Origin: Candidatus Peribacteraceae bacterium
GTDB lineage: Bacteria; Patescibacteriota; Gracilibacteria; Peribacterales; Peribacteraceae
Assembly: GCA_018061945.1 (NCBI GenBank)
Contig: JAGOTD010000003.1
Coordinates: 1,498-65,497 of the forward strand
Direction: 5' to 3'
Length of the DNA stretch: 64,000 bases
This document shows positions 46,733 to 54,315 of the stretch, piece by piece. Below the pieces are notes generated by a model. That model saw nothing but the letters and a program-made list of their open reading frames with translations, made no database searches and was not told the DNA's origin. Each line of letters begins with the position of its first letter. Positions within the stretch are counted from its first letter, which is position 1. The position numbers were made by a program, and so were the translations under genes.

Positions 46733-47048
46733 AGAGCGGCTACCGGCAAGCGATAAGCGGGAAGAATAATTGGAATTGCTTATTGCTTTACGCTTACAGC
46801 TTATCGCTCGTCGAGTGATTTTTGGCCTCACCAAAGCCATTTATTGCTGTTGCTTAGACAAACATTTGCAAGTTTTATTGACATCCTTACTATGCATCAA
46901 ATTTGTGTACTGGTTTAGCGGTACATTTTTGGTCTTTAATAGCATCAAACAGTGAGAAAAAACATGCTTTTGGCTTGACCCGATTTTATGGATCGGACCG
47001 CATTCGCGGTCCAATCGGGTTTAGTTGATTGCAGTTGGAGGTCACATC
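46733..47048. other. intergenic region with inverted repeat and structured leader
   Basis: AGCGATAAGC (46749-46758) pairs with 46799-46808, the same AAGCGATAAGC word found at 61986-62177. At 46979-47019 CCCGATT encloses GGACCGC-ATTC-GCGGTCC and closes with AATCGGG, a strong stem with one side bulge. It lies just before the zinc-ribbon gene and could be a leader structure or a terminator without a T-run. No gene seen between 46809 and 46978. Confidence 0.55.
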
Positions 47049-47177
47049 ATGGCTCGCAAAATCAAGACGAAGACTGGGCAGTGCACGGCTTGTGGCTATC
47101 ACCGGAATTGTAAGGCCTGCAAGGCCGAACAAGTCCGGGCTCAGCAGGCACAAGCCGCTGCTCAGAAACAGAATTGA
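47049..47177 (+). CDS. small zinc-ribbon protein
   Basis: A 42-residue basic protein too short for usual gene finders. It contains CTACGYHRNCKAC, i.e. two C-x-x-C pairs at residues 12-15 and 21-24, which suggests one bound zinc, followed by a Gln/Ala-rich tail predicted as a helix. GGAGG lies seven bases before the ATG, in contrast to the leaderless genes. Functionally unknown; size and charge would suit a ribosome- or nucleic-acid-associated factor. Confidence 0.65.
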   Translation: MARKIKTKTGQCTACGYHRNCKACKAEQVRAQQAQAAAQKQN

Positions 47178-47240
47178 GCGATGACCCACCTCCTTCCGCT
47201 CAAGTTATCGTGATTGTCTCCCAATCATAAACTTGAGCTT

Positions 47241-47290
47241 GCTGGTTCCTGCGCGCTCGCGCGGGAACCGGCTTCTCTAAAGTATGTTTT
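47241..47290 (+). terminator. hairpin terminator after the zinc-ribbon gene
   Basis: GCTGGTTCCTGCGCG (47241-47255) pairs with 47258-47272 apart from G-U positions. A T-run (about 47285-47290) follows after 13 bases. Likely terminator of the zinc-ribbon transcript, though the gap before the T-run is long. Confidence 0.5.
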
Positions 47291-47407
47291 TTCTCATTGT
47301 TCTTTTACATCATTCCTGTCTCTCGTTTTCCACTCCTCAGTAAGTGCGGCCGTTTGTTCGGTTGCTATGGGGGTTGGTTGTCCGAGAGACCAGCGGAGTT
47401 TCGCAAC

Positions 47408-47752
47408 ATGGATTCCCGAATCGCGTCGCAGCGTTCAGCACTGGAGACGACTCTCATCCTTATTTTCGCCATCGCGGAGAAGGCCTCGGGAGCTCTTCAC
47501 GGGGCCGTCCTCGATGAAGCTTTCTGTCGTCGAATCGGTCTTCAGTTCCAGACGATCTCGGATGGATTGTCCATCTTCGACGCCGCCTGTGATCGTAAGC
47601 GGAATAGAATGATCGCAGAAGTTCAGAGCGCTGTCGCTAAAGCCCGCGCCGGGAACTGTCAGACGACTGCCCGCGTCGTTCCGTTCAAAAAGCGTCGCGC
47701 TCGCTTGACGAGGAACGACTTCGGTTACAATCGGTCCACCATGTTCGCGTGA
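47408..47752 (+). CDS. hypothetical small protein
   Basis: A 114-residue protein with a predicted helical N-terminal half (SALETTLILIFAIAEKASGALHGAVLDEAF) and a basic end (RVVPFKKRRARLTRNDFGYN). No family recognised. It has a leader with a weak GGAG nine bases before the ATG and is closed by a clear terminator at 47764-47807, so it is a stand-alone transcription unit. Codon choice is more GC-biased than in the glycan genes. Confidence 0.5.
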   Translation: MDSRIASQRSALETTLILIFAIAEKASGALHGAVLDEAFCRRIGLQFQTISDGLSIFDAACDRKRNRMIAEVQSAVAKARAGNCQTTARVVPFKKRRARLTRNDFGYNRSTMFA

Positions 47753-47763
47753 ACCTTTCTCTC

Positions 47764-47807
47764 GGCTCGACCGTCGCTTGCCCCTTGGCAGCGGCGGTCG
47801 GCCTTTT
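47764..47807 (+). terminator. rho-independent terminator
   Basis: The stem CGACCGTCGCTTGCC / GGCAGCGGCGGTCG (47768-47800) with a four-base loop is followed by five T. Confidence 0.8.
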
Positions 47808-47845
47808 TGCTATGTAGATTCTCGTGACAGCTCTGGCAATATTGC

Positions 47846-47851
47846 TACACT
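47846..47851 (+). promoter_or_regulatory. -10 box (TACACT) of tRNA-Ser
   Basis: TACACT ends 11 bases before the first tRNA base. This shows the same hexamer acting as promoter for a non-translated gene, independent of any start codon. Confidence 0.6.
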
Positions 47852-47862
47852 CTTGCAACATT

Positions 47863-47953
47863 GGAGAGATGGCCGAGTGGTCGAAGGCGCACGACTCGAA
47901 ATCGTGTATTCCCCTAAAGGGAATCGAGGGTTCGAATCCCTCTCTCTCCGCCA
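47863..47953 (+). tRNA. tRNA-Ser(CGA)
   Basis: The acceptor arm GGAGAGA pairs with TCTCTCC, the discriminator is G and CCA is encoded. The anticodon stem CACGA/TCGTG encloses CTCGAAA with anticodon CGA, which reads UCG. A long variable arm (TTCCCCTAAAGGGAA) is present as required for serine tRNA, and GGTTCGAATCC is the T loop. Confidence 0.97.
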
Positions 47954-48112
47954 TTCGACTCTCCGCCGCGGCGGATCGCTCATGGCCTGCGGCCAGTTTT
48001 ATTGCAAAAGCGTAGTAAGAGTTTTGAGTCTGTCACGGGTAGTTTCTCAGCAAATCCTTCAATTTTGACTGTACTAGCTAATTTTACCGTGCTAGCATGA
48101 TGCTATCACGAT

Positions 48113-48161
48113 GAGGGGTCAAGCAAAGGGTTTCGTCCCGCGCCTATGCCCCTCGTTTTTT
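48113..48161 (+). terminator. hairpin with T-run
   Basis: GAGGGG (48113-48118) pairs with CCCCTC (48149-48154) around an inner GGG/CCC stem, followed by six T. It could terminate the tRNA-Ser transcript 160 bases upstream or a small RNA that starts in the 47954-48110 gap, where I see no gene. It overlaps the end of the convergent NYN gene. Confidence 0.55.
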
Positions 48162-48656
48162 ATGATCAACTATTTTCTTTTCCAAATGAATTCGAAGTGG
48201 TGTTAAGAAGCTCATATGAGGTCCAAAGACCCTTAGAAGTGAAGAAAATTTGCGCTGGTTGGGAATCATCAGCTTTAAAAGCTTGTCATATTTGAGCAAG
48301 TGCTCAACCAGACAGTGAAAATCTCCGTCACCTGATACGATCATTGCTTTCTCATAATTGTTCCATTCGATCATTGTATGCAAAACAAGCTCTGCATCGA
48401 CATTTCCTTTTATAATAACTTCTTTCCCCCTCCGTATTTCCAAAGTTGGCTTGTGTATGACAATAAATCCTGCTCTTTGTAGATACGTATAGAGTGATTC
48501 ATTGCCCGGCACATAGCCGATGAAAGCAAAAGCTGTCTCGATTTTATACTTGTCTTTTAAGTATTGGCGAAAACGCTTCCAGTCCAATTTCCATCCTTGA
48601 TCCCGTATGGCAAGATTTACATTTTGAGAATCGATGAAGGCAAAATTGGATCGCAT
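48144..48656 (-). CDS. NYN-domain (LabA/DUF88-like) protein
   Basis: A 170-residue PIN-like protein. NFAFIDSQNVNLAIRDQGW carries the first acidic residue and N-V-N signature, KGNVDAELVLHTMIEW the second Asp, and KAMIVSGDGDFHCLVEHLL the S-G-D-G-D-F motif, as expected for a metal-dependent ribonuclease active site. Such proteins are suspected RNA processing or decay nucleases. TACGCT lies eight bases before the ATG, so it too appears leaderless. Confidence 0.85.
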   Translation of the reverse strand: MRSNFAFIDSQNVNLAIRDQGWKLDWKRFRQYLKDKYKIETAFAFIGYVPGNESLYTYLQRAGFIVIHKPTLEIRRGKEVIIKGNVDAELVLHTMIEWNNYEKAMIVSGDGDFHCLVEHLLKYDKLLKLMIPNQRKFSSLLRVFGPHMSFLTPLRIHLEKKIVDHKKRGA

Positions 48657-48711
48657 ACCATTAAAGCGTAGCAGATTTTTTCCTGAATGCTTCTAAAAAG
48701 GTGTACGATCG

Positions 48712-49801
48712 TTACCTCTCCGACCCTCTCCTCTTCAGCTCACTATCAATAAACTGATCCAAATCTCCATCGAGCACGCCAGTGGTATCGCTCGTTTCTG
48801 TATCAGTTCGTAAATCTTTGACCATTTGATACGGATGCAGCACGTAACTTCGTATCTGGCTGCCGAAATCGGCACTGGCAGAGCTGCCTTTCATTTTTTG
48901 CTTCTCGGCATCGTCTGCTTCCAGTTTCTTTTCCAGCAACTTGGCTTTCAGCATTGCCATGGCGCGGGCACGGTTTTGCAGTTGGCTGCGTTCGTTTTGG
49001 CACGCGACTACAATGCCGCTTGGAATATGTGTGATGCGCACGGCGCTATCGGTTTTATTCACGTGCTGTCCACCGGCGCCACCGGATCTATACGTATCCA
49101 CGCGCAGGTCTTCCGCTTTTATTTCTACGTCGTCACTCTCGGCCATGTCGGGCAGCACTTCTACCAGCGCAAACGATGTCTGGCGCAAGCTCTTGGCATT
49201 GAAAGGGGAGAGGCGCACGAGTCTGTGTGTGCCGCGTTCGCATTGTAGTAAGCCGTACGCGCTGTCGCCTTCCACATAAATCGTTGCCGATTTTATGCCT
49301 GCTTCCTGGCCGTCGGTTCTATCAACCATTTCCGCTTTCCAGCCTTTGCGTTCGCAGAAACGCAAATACATACGCATCAGCATGCTGGCCCAGTCCTGAG
49401 CTTCGGTACCACCGGCGCCGCTTGTTATGCTTAAGTACGCATTACCCACATCATATTTGCCACCCAGGTAAATCGCGCGCTCAGCCGATTGCCAGCGACT
49501 TAATAATTTCTCATATTCTGTCGCTAAATCACCAACATCATTTTCACCGCTCGCTTTTGCAAGCTCATGCATGTCGGCTACTTCGTTTGCTAGCTGCACG
49601 ATTGGTTCCCATTGTTTTTTGAGCCCCCTCAATTGGCCAAACAGTGCATTGGCTCGTTTTTGATCATTCCAAATATCACTTGCCTGCGTTTGCGTCTCTA
49701 AATCTGTAATTTGTCCTGGAATACCGCGCGCCTCAAAGAGAGTCCTTGCCCGTGTTCACAGCCGATCGCAGGTCATTCAATTTTGCGAGAAGCTCTTCCA
49801 T
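48712..49801 (-). CDS. prfB: peptide chain release factor 2, expressed by programmed +1 frameshift
   Basis: The gene starts with 22 codons (MEELLAKLNDLRSAVNTGKDSL) that end at CTT-TGA (TGA at 49735-49733). Skipping one T continues as EARGIPGQITDLETQTQAS and runs to 48712, giving about 362 residues, the usual RF2 length. CTT-TGA is the classic prfB slippery site, by which UGA recognition by RF2 regulates its own synthesis; a purine-rich GGGCAAGG stretch precedes it as a possible internal Shine-Dalgarno. The stop-codon motif is SPF (RLSPFNAK) and the peptidyl-hydrolase motif GGAGGQHVN holds GGQ. An ORF caller would start the gene at the internal codon at 49632. Confidence 0.93.
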
Positions 49802-49869
49802 AGGAAAGGGGGAATGTGTGAGGGGATGATACTGATAAGTAGGCGGAAGGGGAAGTGAAGGGGGTGGAG

Positions 49870-49940
49870 AGGTAAGGTATGTATGGTAGGTACGGTAGGT
49901 ATCCAATTTACCTACTATACTTACTATACGTACCTTACCT
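49870..49940. repeat. long hairpin of AGGTA words upstream of the PilN-like gene
   Basis: 49870-49901 and 49909-49940 form 32-base arms that match at 27 positions, with most mismatches G-U compatible in RNA, around a seven-base loop. Words are AGGTA/GGTAC. Near-identical text occurs at 52295-52389. TATACT hexamers lie inside the right arm. Confidence 0.8.
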
Positions 49941-49991
49941 ACGCTACCTACCTTACTTTTTCTCCCTTTTTCTGCTATAATAAGAGGAAAC

Positions 49992-50708
49992 ATGCATACA
50001 AAACCCACATTAGATTCTATGGAAGACGATAGTACAACTTGGATTGTCACTGATGACACGGAAACTGCGCATGCCCCAGCGCAGATTACCGAAGATAATG
50101 CGTCGGGTTCTTTTCAGTCGTTTTCATCGGATGAACAGCCGGTTTTGGTAGCAATGCATCATTTGGGATTACCCCTCATTACGTTTGGTGGCTGCCTCTG
50201 CGTTCTTATGGTGGCTCTTATGTTCCTATTTACACCGGATCGTTTTCCGGTTCGCATTGGCGATACAACAATTCCGCTCGCTGCTCTTACAGGCGAGCAG
50301 GAAGCTTTGCATAGAGAAGAGAGTCGCTTACTTGATGAGCGTCGCAGTATTGATCAGCTGGTGCCAACGCCGACACTACAGAAAGTACGCCAGTTGGCTG
50401 CCGCTTTTGTCCCCGTTGGCTCGGCACTGAATGCTCTCAGTACTGTGCGTCAGACATTTGCCATCAATGGGCTCGATCCTGTTCGTATCGATGAATTGCA
50501 GATCGATGGGCAGACGCGACGCATTACGGTGTCCGGTCGGATGATAGAGGCCTCAAGGTCGGTTGAGATGCTCGCTTCTTTTGTCGATAATTTGCGTCAG
50601 CATCCTATTTTTATGTCTGTATCCGAACCGGATTATCAGGTGCTGCGCGCAGAGGATGGTACCAATTTCTCGCCGTTCACTCTCACCCTTACTATCGCCA
50701 ATGGTTAA
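49992..50708 (+). CDS. PilN-like inner membrane protein
   Basis: A 238-residue protein: an acidic N-terminal cytoplasmic part of about 58 residues, one transmembrane helix (LPLITFGGCLCVLMVALMFLFT), a predicted coiled coil (GEQEALHREESRLLDERR) and an alpha/beta domain (DELQIDGQTRRITVSGRM). Topology and partner suggest the PilN component of a type IV pilus assembly platform, but sequence identity is not obvious. A TATAAT and a GAGG lie directly upstream of the ATG, so this gene has a short leader. It overlaps the next gene by eight bases. Confidence 0.5.
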   Translation: MHTKPTLDSMEDDSTTWIVTDDTETAHAPAQITEDNASGSFQSFSSDEQPVLVAMHHLGLPLITFGGCLCVLMVALMFLFTPDRFPVRIGDTTIPLAALTGEQEALHREESRLLDERRSIDQLVPTPTLQKVRQLAAAFVPVGSALNALSTVRQTFAINGLDPVRIDELQIDGQTRRITVSGRMIEASRSVEMLASFVDNLRQHPIFMSVSEPDYQVLRAEDGTNFSPFTLTLTIANG

Positions 50709-51564
50709 TCGCACCTTCCATCGGCGTTTTCCCTATACGTTTATTCTGGGTGTACTGCTCATTATTCTGTCGTGCTTCCTGCTTTTTGCTCATATTCGTT
50801 CACTCGCTATCAAGAAAAATACAGCGCTAAGTGTCGGCCTTGCTCTGCCGGCTTTACGCACACAGGTCACATTGCTTAAGGCGACAGTCGAAGCGGAAAA
50901 AGTGACTGGTACCGACATGTTGGCAGCGCTCGAGCAGCAATCGGCTGTCACTATTTTCCCCCAAGATCAAAGCACCGCTCGCTTTGCACGCACGGTTCCT
51001 GTGCTCATTTCAGCGATCGATGCCGGAAGGCAGCAGCTGGTTTTCGATCAACTGCAATTTGCGCCCACACCTGTCACTTTCGATTCTCATGTCGAACGAA
51101 CTGCAACCGTAAGTTTACGTGGTTCGCTGCGCGATGTGAGTCAGTTTTTGTCGTTGCTTGAGCTTCAAGGTACGTTAACGATTGCAGATGTTCTCGGGCC
51201 AAAAGTCAGTGCCGACTTTCTGCGTCAGGTTGAAAAAAACAGTCCGGCTTCTTTGGCTGCGGCTTCGTCTTTTCTGCTTATGGATATTCTGCGCTATAGC
51301 TTAGATCCGCAGGCAGCCGAGAAAACGGTATTGCAGGATATGGACACGACAACAGCGGCCGATGTTCATACGTTGTTACTTTCGGGGGGCTTAAGTACTG
51401 TTCGTAGTATGCTTTCTCCCGTTGCAAGCAAGATCAAAACTGAACGTGTCTGGCCGTTGCCACTGGCGAGTATTGATTCTGTCAGCGAGAAAAACGGCGA
51501 GTGGATGATTACTTTCCGATTATTGACACGGCATCCTTCGACTCCGCTTAGGATAACAGAGTAG
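50701..51564 (+). CDS. PilO-like inner membrane protein
   Basis: A 287-residue protein. Helix FILGVLLIILSCFLLFAHI near the start is followed by a coiled-coil region (ALPALRTQVTLLKATVEAEKV) and a domain ending in strand-rich segments (LVFDQLQFAPTPVTF, ATVSLRGSLRDVSQFLSLLELQG). This order matches PilO, which pairs with PilN. The start codon lies inside the previous gene, so the two are coupled. No ATPase or pilin is encoded in the window, so pilus assembly is inference only. The three-copy GCTCAGGATGAC repeat starts inside its last codons. Confidence 0.5.
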   Translation: MVNRTFHRRFPYTFILGVLLIILSCFLLFAHIRSLAIKKNTALSVGLALPALRTQVTLLKATVEAEKVTGTDMLAALEQQSAVTIFPQDQSTARFARTVPVLISAIDAGRQQLVFDQLQFAPTPVTFDSHVERTATVSLRGSLRDVSQFLSLLELQGTLTIADVLGPKVSADFLRQVEKNSPASLAAASSFLLMDILRYSLDPQAAEKTVLQDMDTTTAADVHTLLLSGGLSTVRSMLSPVASKIKTERVWPLPLASIDSVSEKNGEWMITFRLLTRHPSTPLRITE

Positions 51565-51604
51565 TACGCTCAGGATGACACAGTAATAATATGCTCAGGA
51601 TGAC
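51545..51604. repeat. GCTCAGGATGAC direct repeats
   Basis: GCTCAGGATGAC occurs at 51568-51579 and 51593-51604, and a degenerate copy overlaps the end of the preceding gene at 51545-51556; copies are about 25 bases apart. The related TCACTCTGAGCTCAGTCGAAGAG occurs at 62022. Confidence 0.6.
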
Positions 51605-51692
51605 GTATGCGTGCATTGCCTAGAGTTGTTTTCAGTGATTGATGGCCAAAGCCACTTCCTGTTCTTCCTTGACCTAAGACCCTCTTTTCGGC

Positions 51693-52277
51693 ATGCTGAG
51701 GCTCGTTTTCCTTCGTTTCTTTCCCCTCACTCTTCTGCGCCAACATCATAAAGGTTCGTTCAATGCTCCAAGCGGGCTTAAGCCTCGATACAACGAGCAA
51801 ATCCGTGTTCTTGAGGTTCTTTTCGTCGACGATAACGAAGTCGCAACCAAAATGTCGACTGCCGACGCCATGAAATTGGCACAAGAAGCAGGCCTCGATC
51901 TCATCGAAGTATCGCCCAAAGCACAGCCACCGGTTGTGAAGCTCGGCGATTTCGGGAGTTACTTGTATCAGCTCAAAAAGCGCGAGAAGCGTCAGAAGTC
52001 GCACAGCAAACAGACAGAAGTAAAAGTGATCCGTTTCGGTTTCCGTACCGATACTGGAGATTTAGACCGTCTTGCCAATCGCGCGCGCGAGTTTTTGGCC
52101 GAGCGCAACATGGTAAAAGTTACCATCGTCCTGCGCGGTCGCGAACTGACCAACAAAGAATACGGTATTACCAAGCTCAATAATTTCGTCAAAAGCCTCG
52201 TCGACGCAGCAGAAGTCGATCAGCCAACGAAGCGGCAGGGGAATCAGTATATTGTTATTCTCCGGCCGAAGAAGTAA
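51693..52277 (+). CDS. infC: translation initiation factor IF-3
   Basis: A 194-residue protein with the IF3 N-domain (KPRYNEQIRVLEVLFVDDNE, LIEVSPKAQPPVVKLGDFGSYLYQLKKREK) and C-domain (EVKVIRFGFRTDTGDLDRLANRAREFL, KVTIVLRGRE). It prevents subunit association and proofreads the start codon. The first 24 residues are hydrophobic and not conserved in the family, so the true start may lie later, near GLKPRYNE, possibly with a non-ATG codon as in other infC genes. It begins the usual infC-rpmI-rplT cluster. Confidence 0.95.
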   Translation: MLRLVFLRFFPLTLLRQHHKGSFNAPSGLKPRYNEQIRVLEVLFVDDNEVATKMSTADAMKLAQEAGLDLIEVSPKAQPPVVKLGDFGSYLYQLKKREKRQKSHSKQTEVKVIRFGFRTDTGDLDRLANRAREFLAERNMVKVTIVLRGRELTNKEYGITKLNNFVKSLVDAAEVDQPTKRQGNQYIVILRPKK

Positions 52278-52294
52278 GTAAGGTAGATAAGGAT

Positions 52295-52389
52295 AGGTAA
52301 GGTACGTATTGTAGGTAAAGTAGGTCAGGTAGGTACGTATCCAATACATACCTACTATACTTACTTTACTTTCAATACCTACCTTACCT
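52295..52389. repeat. long hairpin of AGGTA words between infC and rpmI
   Basis: 52295-52335 and 52349-52389 are 41-base arms with 34 matching positions and a 13-base loop. The words and central text (TATCCAAT) are those of 49870-49940. It is between infC and its normally co-transcribed partner, so it may act on the rpmI-rplT mRNA. Confidence 0.8.
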
Positions 52390-52461
52390 CCCTTTTCCCT
52401 TTGCAATTTTCCAAAATCTGTCTATACTCGCTCGTCCGTACAGGTATTCACCTCATTTTTT

Positions 52462-52656
52462 GTGCCTAAACTCAAGTCCCATAGCGGCGCTAAGAAAAGA
52501 ATCCGCAAGACCGGCTCTGGCCGTCTCGCATTTAAGCGCAATAGTCGCGGCCATCTTCTCCAGCAGAAGAGCAAGCGCCAGAAGCGCCTCAACCGCACAA
52601 AAATGATGTCGCCTCGCGATGAGCGCAATATCTCTCTTTTGCTCCCAAACATTTAA
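52462..52656 (+). CDS. rpmI: 50S ribosomal protein L35
   Basis: A 64-residue basic protein, PKLKSHSGAKKRIRKTGSGRL with later RNISLLLP, the full L35 pattern. The start codon is GTG. TATACT is 32 bases upstream, so unlike most genes it has a short leader. It binds the large subunit. Confidence 0.95.
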   Translation: MPKLKSHSGAKKRIRKTGSGRLAFKRNSRGHLLQQKSKRQKRLNRTKMMSPRDERNISLLLPNI

Positions 52657-52668
52657 TCCTCTTCGATC

Positions 52669-53010
52669 ATGCGTGTTACACGTGGTATTCATAGGCACCG
52701 TCGCACCAAGAAGCTTCATAAGATGACCAAGGGGTACCGTGGTATGAAGCGCTCGACCGTGAAGAAGGGTAAGGAAGCTATCATCAAAGCTGGTCAAAAC
52801 TCGTACCGCGATCGTCGCCTTAAGAAGCGCACATTCCGCGCTCTGTGGACTGTTCGTTTGTCTGGCGCTCTCCGTGCGCAGGGTCTTAACTACTCGCGCT
52901 TCATCAAGGCTCTCAAGGACCACAAAATCGTCCTCGATCGCAAAGCTCTCTCCGAACTTGCGATTCACCATCCAACCGCCTTTCAGGCTGTTGTAGATGC
53001 TGCTAAATAA
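52669..53010 (+). CDS. rplT: 50S ribosomal protein L20
   Basis: A 113-residue protein, MRVTRGIHRHRRTKKLHKMTKGYRGMKRSTVKKGKEA with later DRRLKKRTFRALWTVRLSGALR and NYSRFIKAL. L20 is an early 23S rRNA assembly protein and, in other bacteria, represses its own operon. It lies 12 bases after rpmI. Its downstream hairpin (53026-53050) with a T-run is a likely end of the operon. Confidence 0.96.
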   Translation: MRVTRGIHRHRRTKKLHKMTKGYRGMKRSTVKKGKEAIIKAGQNSYRDRRLKKRTFRALWTVRLSGALRAQGLNYSRFIKALKDHKIVLDRKALSELAIHHPTAFQAVVDAAK

Positions 53011-53025
53011 CAACGATACTCAGCA

Positions 53026-53054
53026 AATGTCTTTCCATTCGAGAGGCATTTTTT
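53026..53054 (+). terminator. weak hairpin terminator after rplT
   Basis: AATGTCT (53026-53032) pairs with AGGCATT (53044-53050) with a G-U pair; a T-run to 53054 follows. Confidence 0.45.
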
Positions 53055-53077
53055 GATTTAATATAATTTTTATGGTT

Positions 53078-53106
53078 TAATACTATTACGTCAGGACGTT
53101 CTGACG
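53078..53106 (+). promoter_or_regulatory. promoter with CGTCAG-N6-CTGACG operator-like palindrome
   Basis: TAATAC/TACTAT (53078-53086) is a -10 candidate. Directly after it CGTCAG (53089-53094) and CTGACG (53101-53106) form a symmetric site around GACGTT at the expected transcription start, a position where a bound repressor would block initiation. No regulator is evident nearby. Confidence 0.45.
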
Positions 53107-53141
53107 CTCACCCGCTCTTTCACTTTTCCGGAGGTTCGAAG

Positions 53142-53657
53142 ATGAATACTCTTCCCGTGGCCACCCAAGCGACGATCAACGACGTTCTTGAGGAAATTGG
53201 CGTCAATCCTGTCGATTATTTCCATCAGTATTGGCGTATGTTGTCAGAGCACAACACATTTCTTGCTCTCGAGGTCGAACGACTGTTTGATACTGACTTT
53301 GACTGGAGACGGACGCCAGCCCATGACTTGCCGTGGCAAGCAGGCCTGCATATCCTCAATTGTGTCGGCCTAGAGCCAAGGGCGGCGCCAGGACTTCTGC
53401 CAGTGGTCAAGGCAGAAACGATTCAAATTGCTCGGACGCAGTGGAGGGATTTTGGTTCAAAGAAGTACTTTCAAGGTCTTCTCGATGAATTCAAGCCCAC
53501 TCATCGTGAGCTTTTCACTGCGATGAACAAGATGCAACGAACAGTGTCTCAAGAAAAAAGCTATTCGCTTGAGACGCAGGTGAGAATGGTAGCTTTCTTT
53601 GCACTTAGCTGCATTGGCAGCGAGACCGAACCAGACCCCACCTCCTTCGAAGTGTGA
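53142..53657 (+). CDS. hypothetical protein
   Basis: A 171-residue, mostly helical soluble protein (NTLPVATQATINDVLEEIGVNPVDYFHQYWRML and later TQVRMVAFFALSCIGSE). No family recognised. It has a leader of about 50 bases and GGAGG seven bases before the ATG, and is closed by a strong terminator, so it is an independent unit with possible repression at the palindrome in its promoter. Confidence 0.6.
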   Translation: MNTLPVATQATINDVLEEIGVNPVDYFHQYWRMLSEHNTFLALEVERLFDTDFDWRRTPAHDLPWQAGLHILNCVGLEPRAAPGLLPVVKAETIQIARTQWRDFGSKKYFQGLLDEFKPTHRELFTAMNKMQRTVSQEKSYSLETQVRMVAFFALSCIGSETEPDPTSFEV

Positions 53658-53671
53658 GCCCTGACGTTCCT

Positions 53672-53707
53672 GCCCCGATGTATCGAAAGATATATCGGGG
53701 CTTTTTT
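53672..53707 (+). terminator. rho-independent terminator
   Basis: GCCCCGATGTATC pairs with GATATATCGGGGC (53672-53701) around GAAA, followed by six T. Confidence 0.92.
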
Positions 53708-53761
53708 GTTTGAGGTTCTTTGAATCGCGAGTGTAAATATTGTAATATATAAAATTTGTTG

Positions 53762-53767
53762 TATAAT
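53762..53767 (+). promoter_or_regulatory. -10 box (TATAAT), leaderless arrangement
   Basis: TATAAT ends six bases before the ATG at 53774, and TTGTAA lies 16 bases upstream as a -35 candidate. Confidence 0.6.
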
Positions 53768-53773
53768 ATAATC

Positions 53774-54313
53774 ATGGAATTCAGCATTTCGGACATAGAA
53801 GGAGAAGTAATTGATTTGGCTTTTGAAGAGCAGGACATATTTTATGCATATGAGGATAAGCTCAAGAGAAAGAAAAAAAATTTGAAGAAAAATAAAGAAG
53901 AACGTAACAATCCAAAAACAAAAAATTTTCTAGATTTATTGGATACATGGATTGAAAGAGATCAAAAAACAATAGATAAAATGAATACCGATATTATAGA
54001 GTCAGTAAAAAATGATACTTTGGCCGATATTTTTCTTTTAATACGAAAAAAGCTAGAAGAAAAAATGACTCCTCCAACTTTGATTAATTGCTTGAATATT
54101 TTACCTACTCTTAAAGGAAAAGAACTATTTCTTTTTGATGAAAATTTGTTATTTGAAGAGATAAAGGCAGAGCTTATCGATTCTGCCATATTAGAGAAAT
54201 ATGGATCTGAAGAACATTGTTCAGACAATGCAAAAAAAATTACCAATGAACTTCGTACCAAATTTGGATTGCCGCCATTGTCCGAGGAAGATGATGAAGA
54301 CGAGGAGAATTAG
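53774..54313 (+). CDS. hypothetical acidic protein of AT-rich composition
   Basis: A 179-residue charged protein with many Lys and Glu, a basic stretch (KLKRKKKNLKKNKEER) and an acidic end (EEDDEDEEN). It reads as helical, with possible coiled coil in residues 30-75. No family recognised. Its codons are far more AT-rich than any neighbour, which suggests later acquisition or a lack of codon selection. It converges with the NIF3-like gene after two bases. Confidence 0.6.
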   Translation: MEFSISDIEGEVIDLAFEEQDIFYAYEDKLKRKKKNLKKNKEERNNPKTKNFLDLLDTWIERDQKTIDKMNTDIIESVKNDTLADIFLLIRKKLEEKMTPPTLINCLNILPTLKGKELFLFDENLLFEEIKAELIDSAILEKYGSEEHCSDNAKKITNELRTKFGLPPLSEEDDEDEEN

Positions 54314-54315
54314 CT

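Noticed and set aside
48712-49632. RF2 starting at the internal codon at 49632 (306 residues)
   Set aside because: It would lack most of domain 1; the upstream 22 codons plus CTT-TGA shift restore the full family length.
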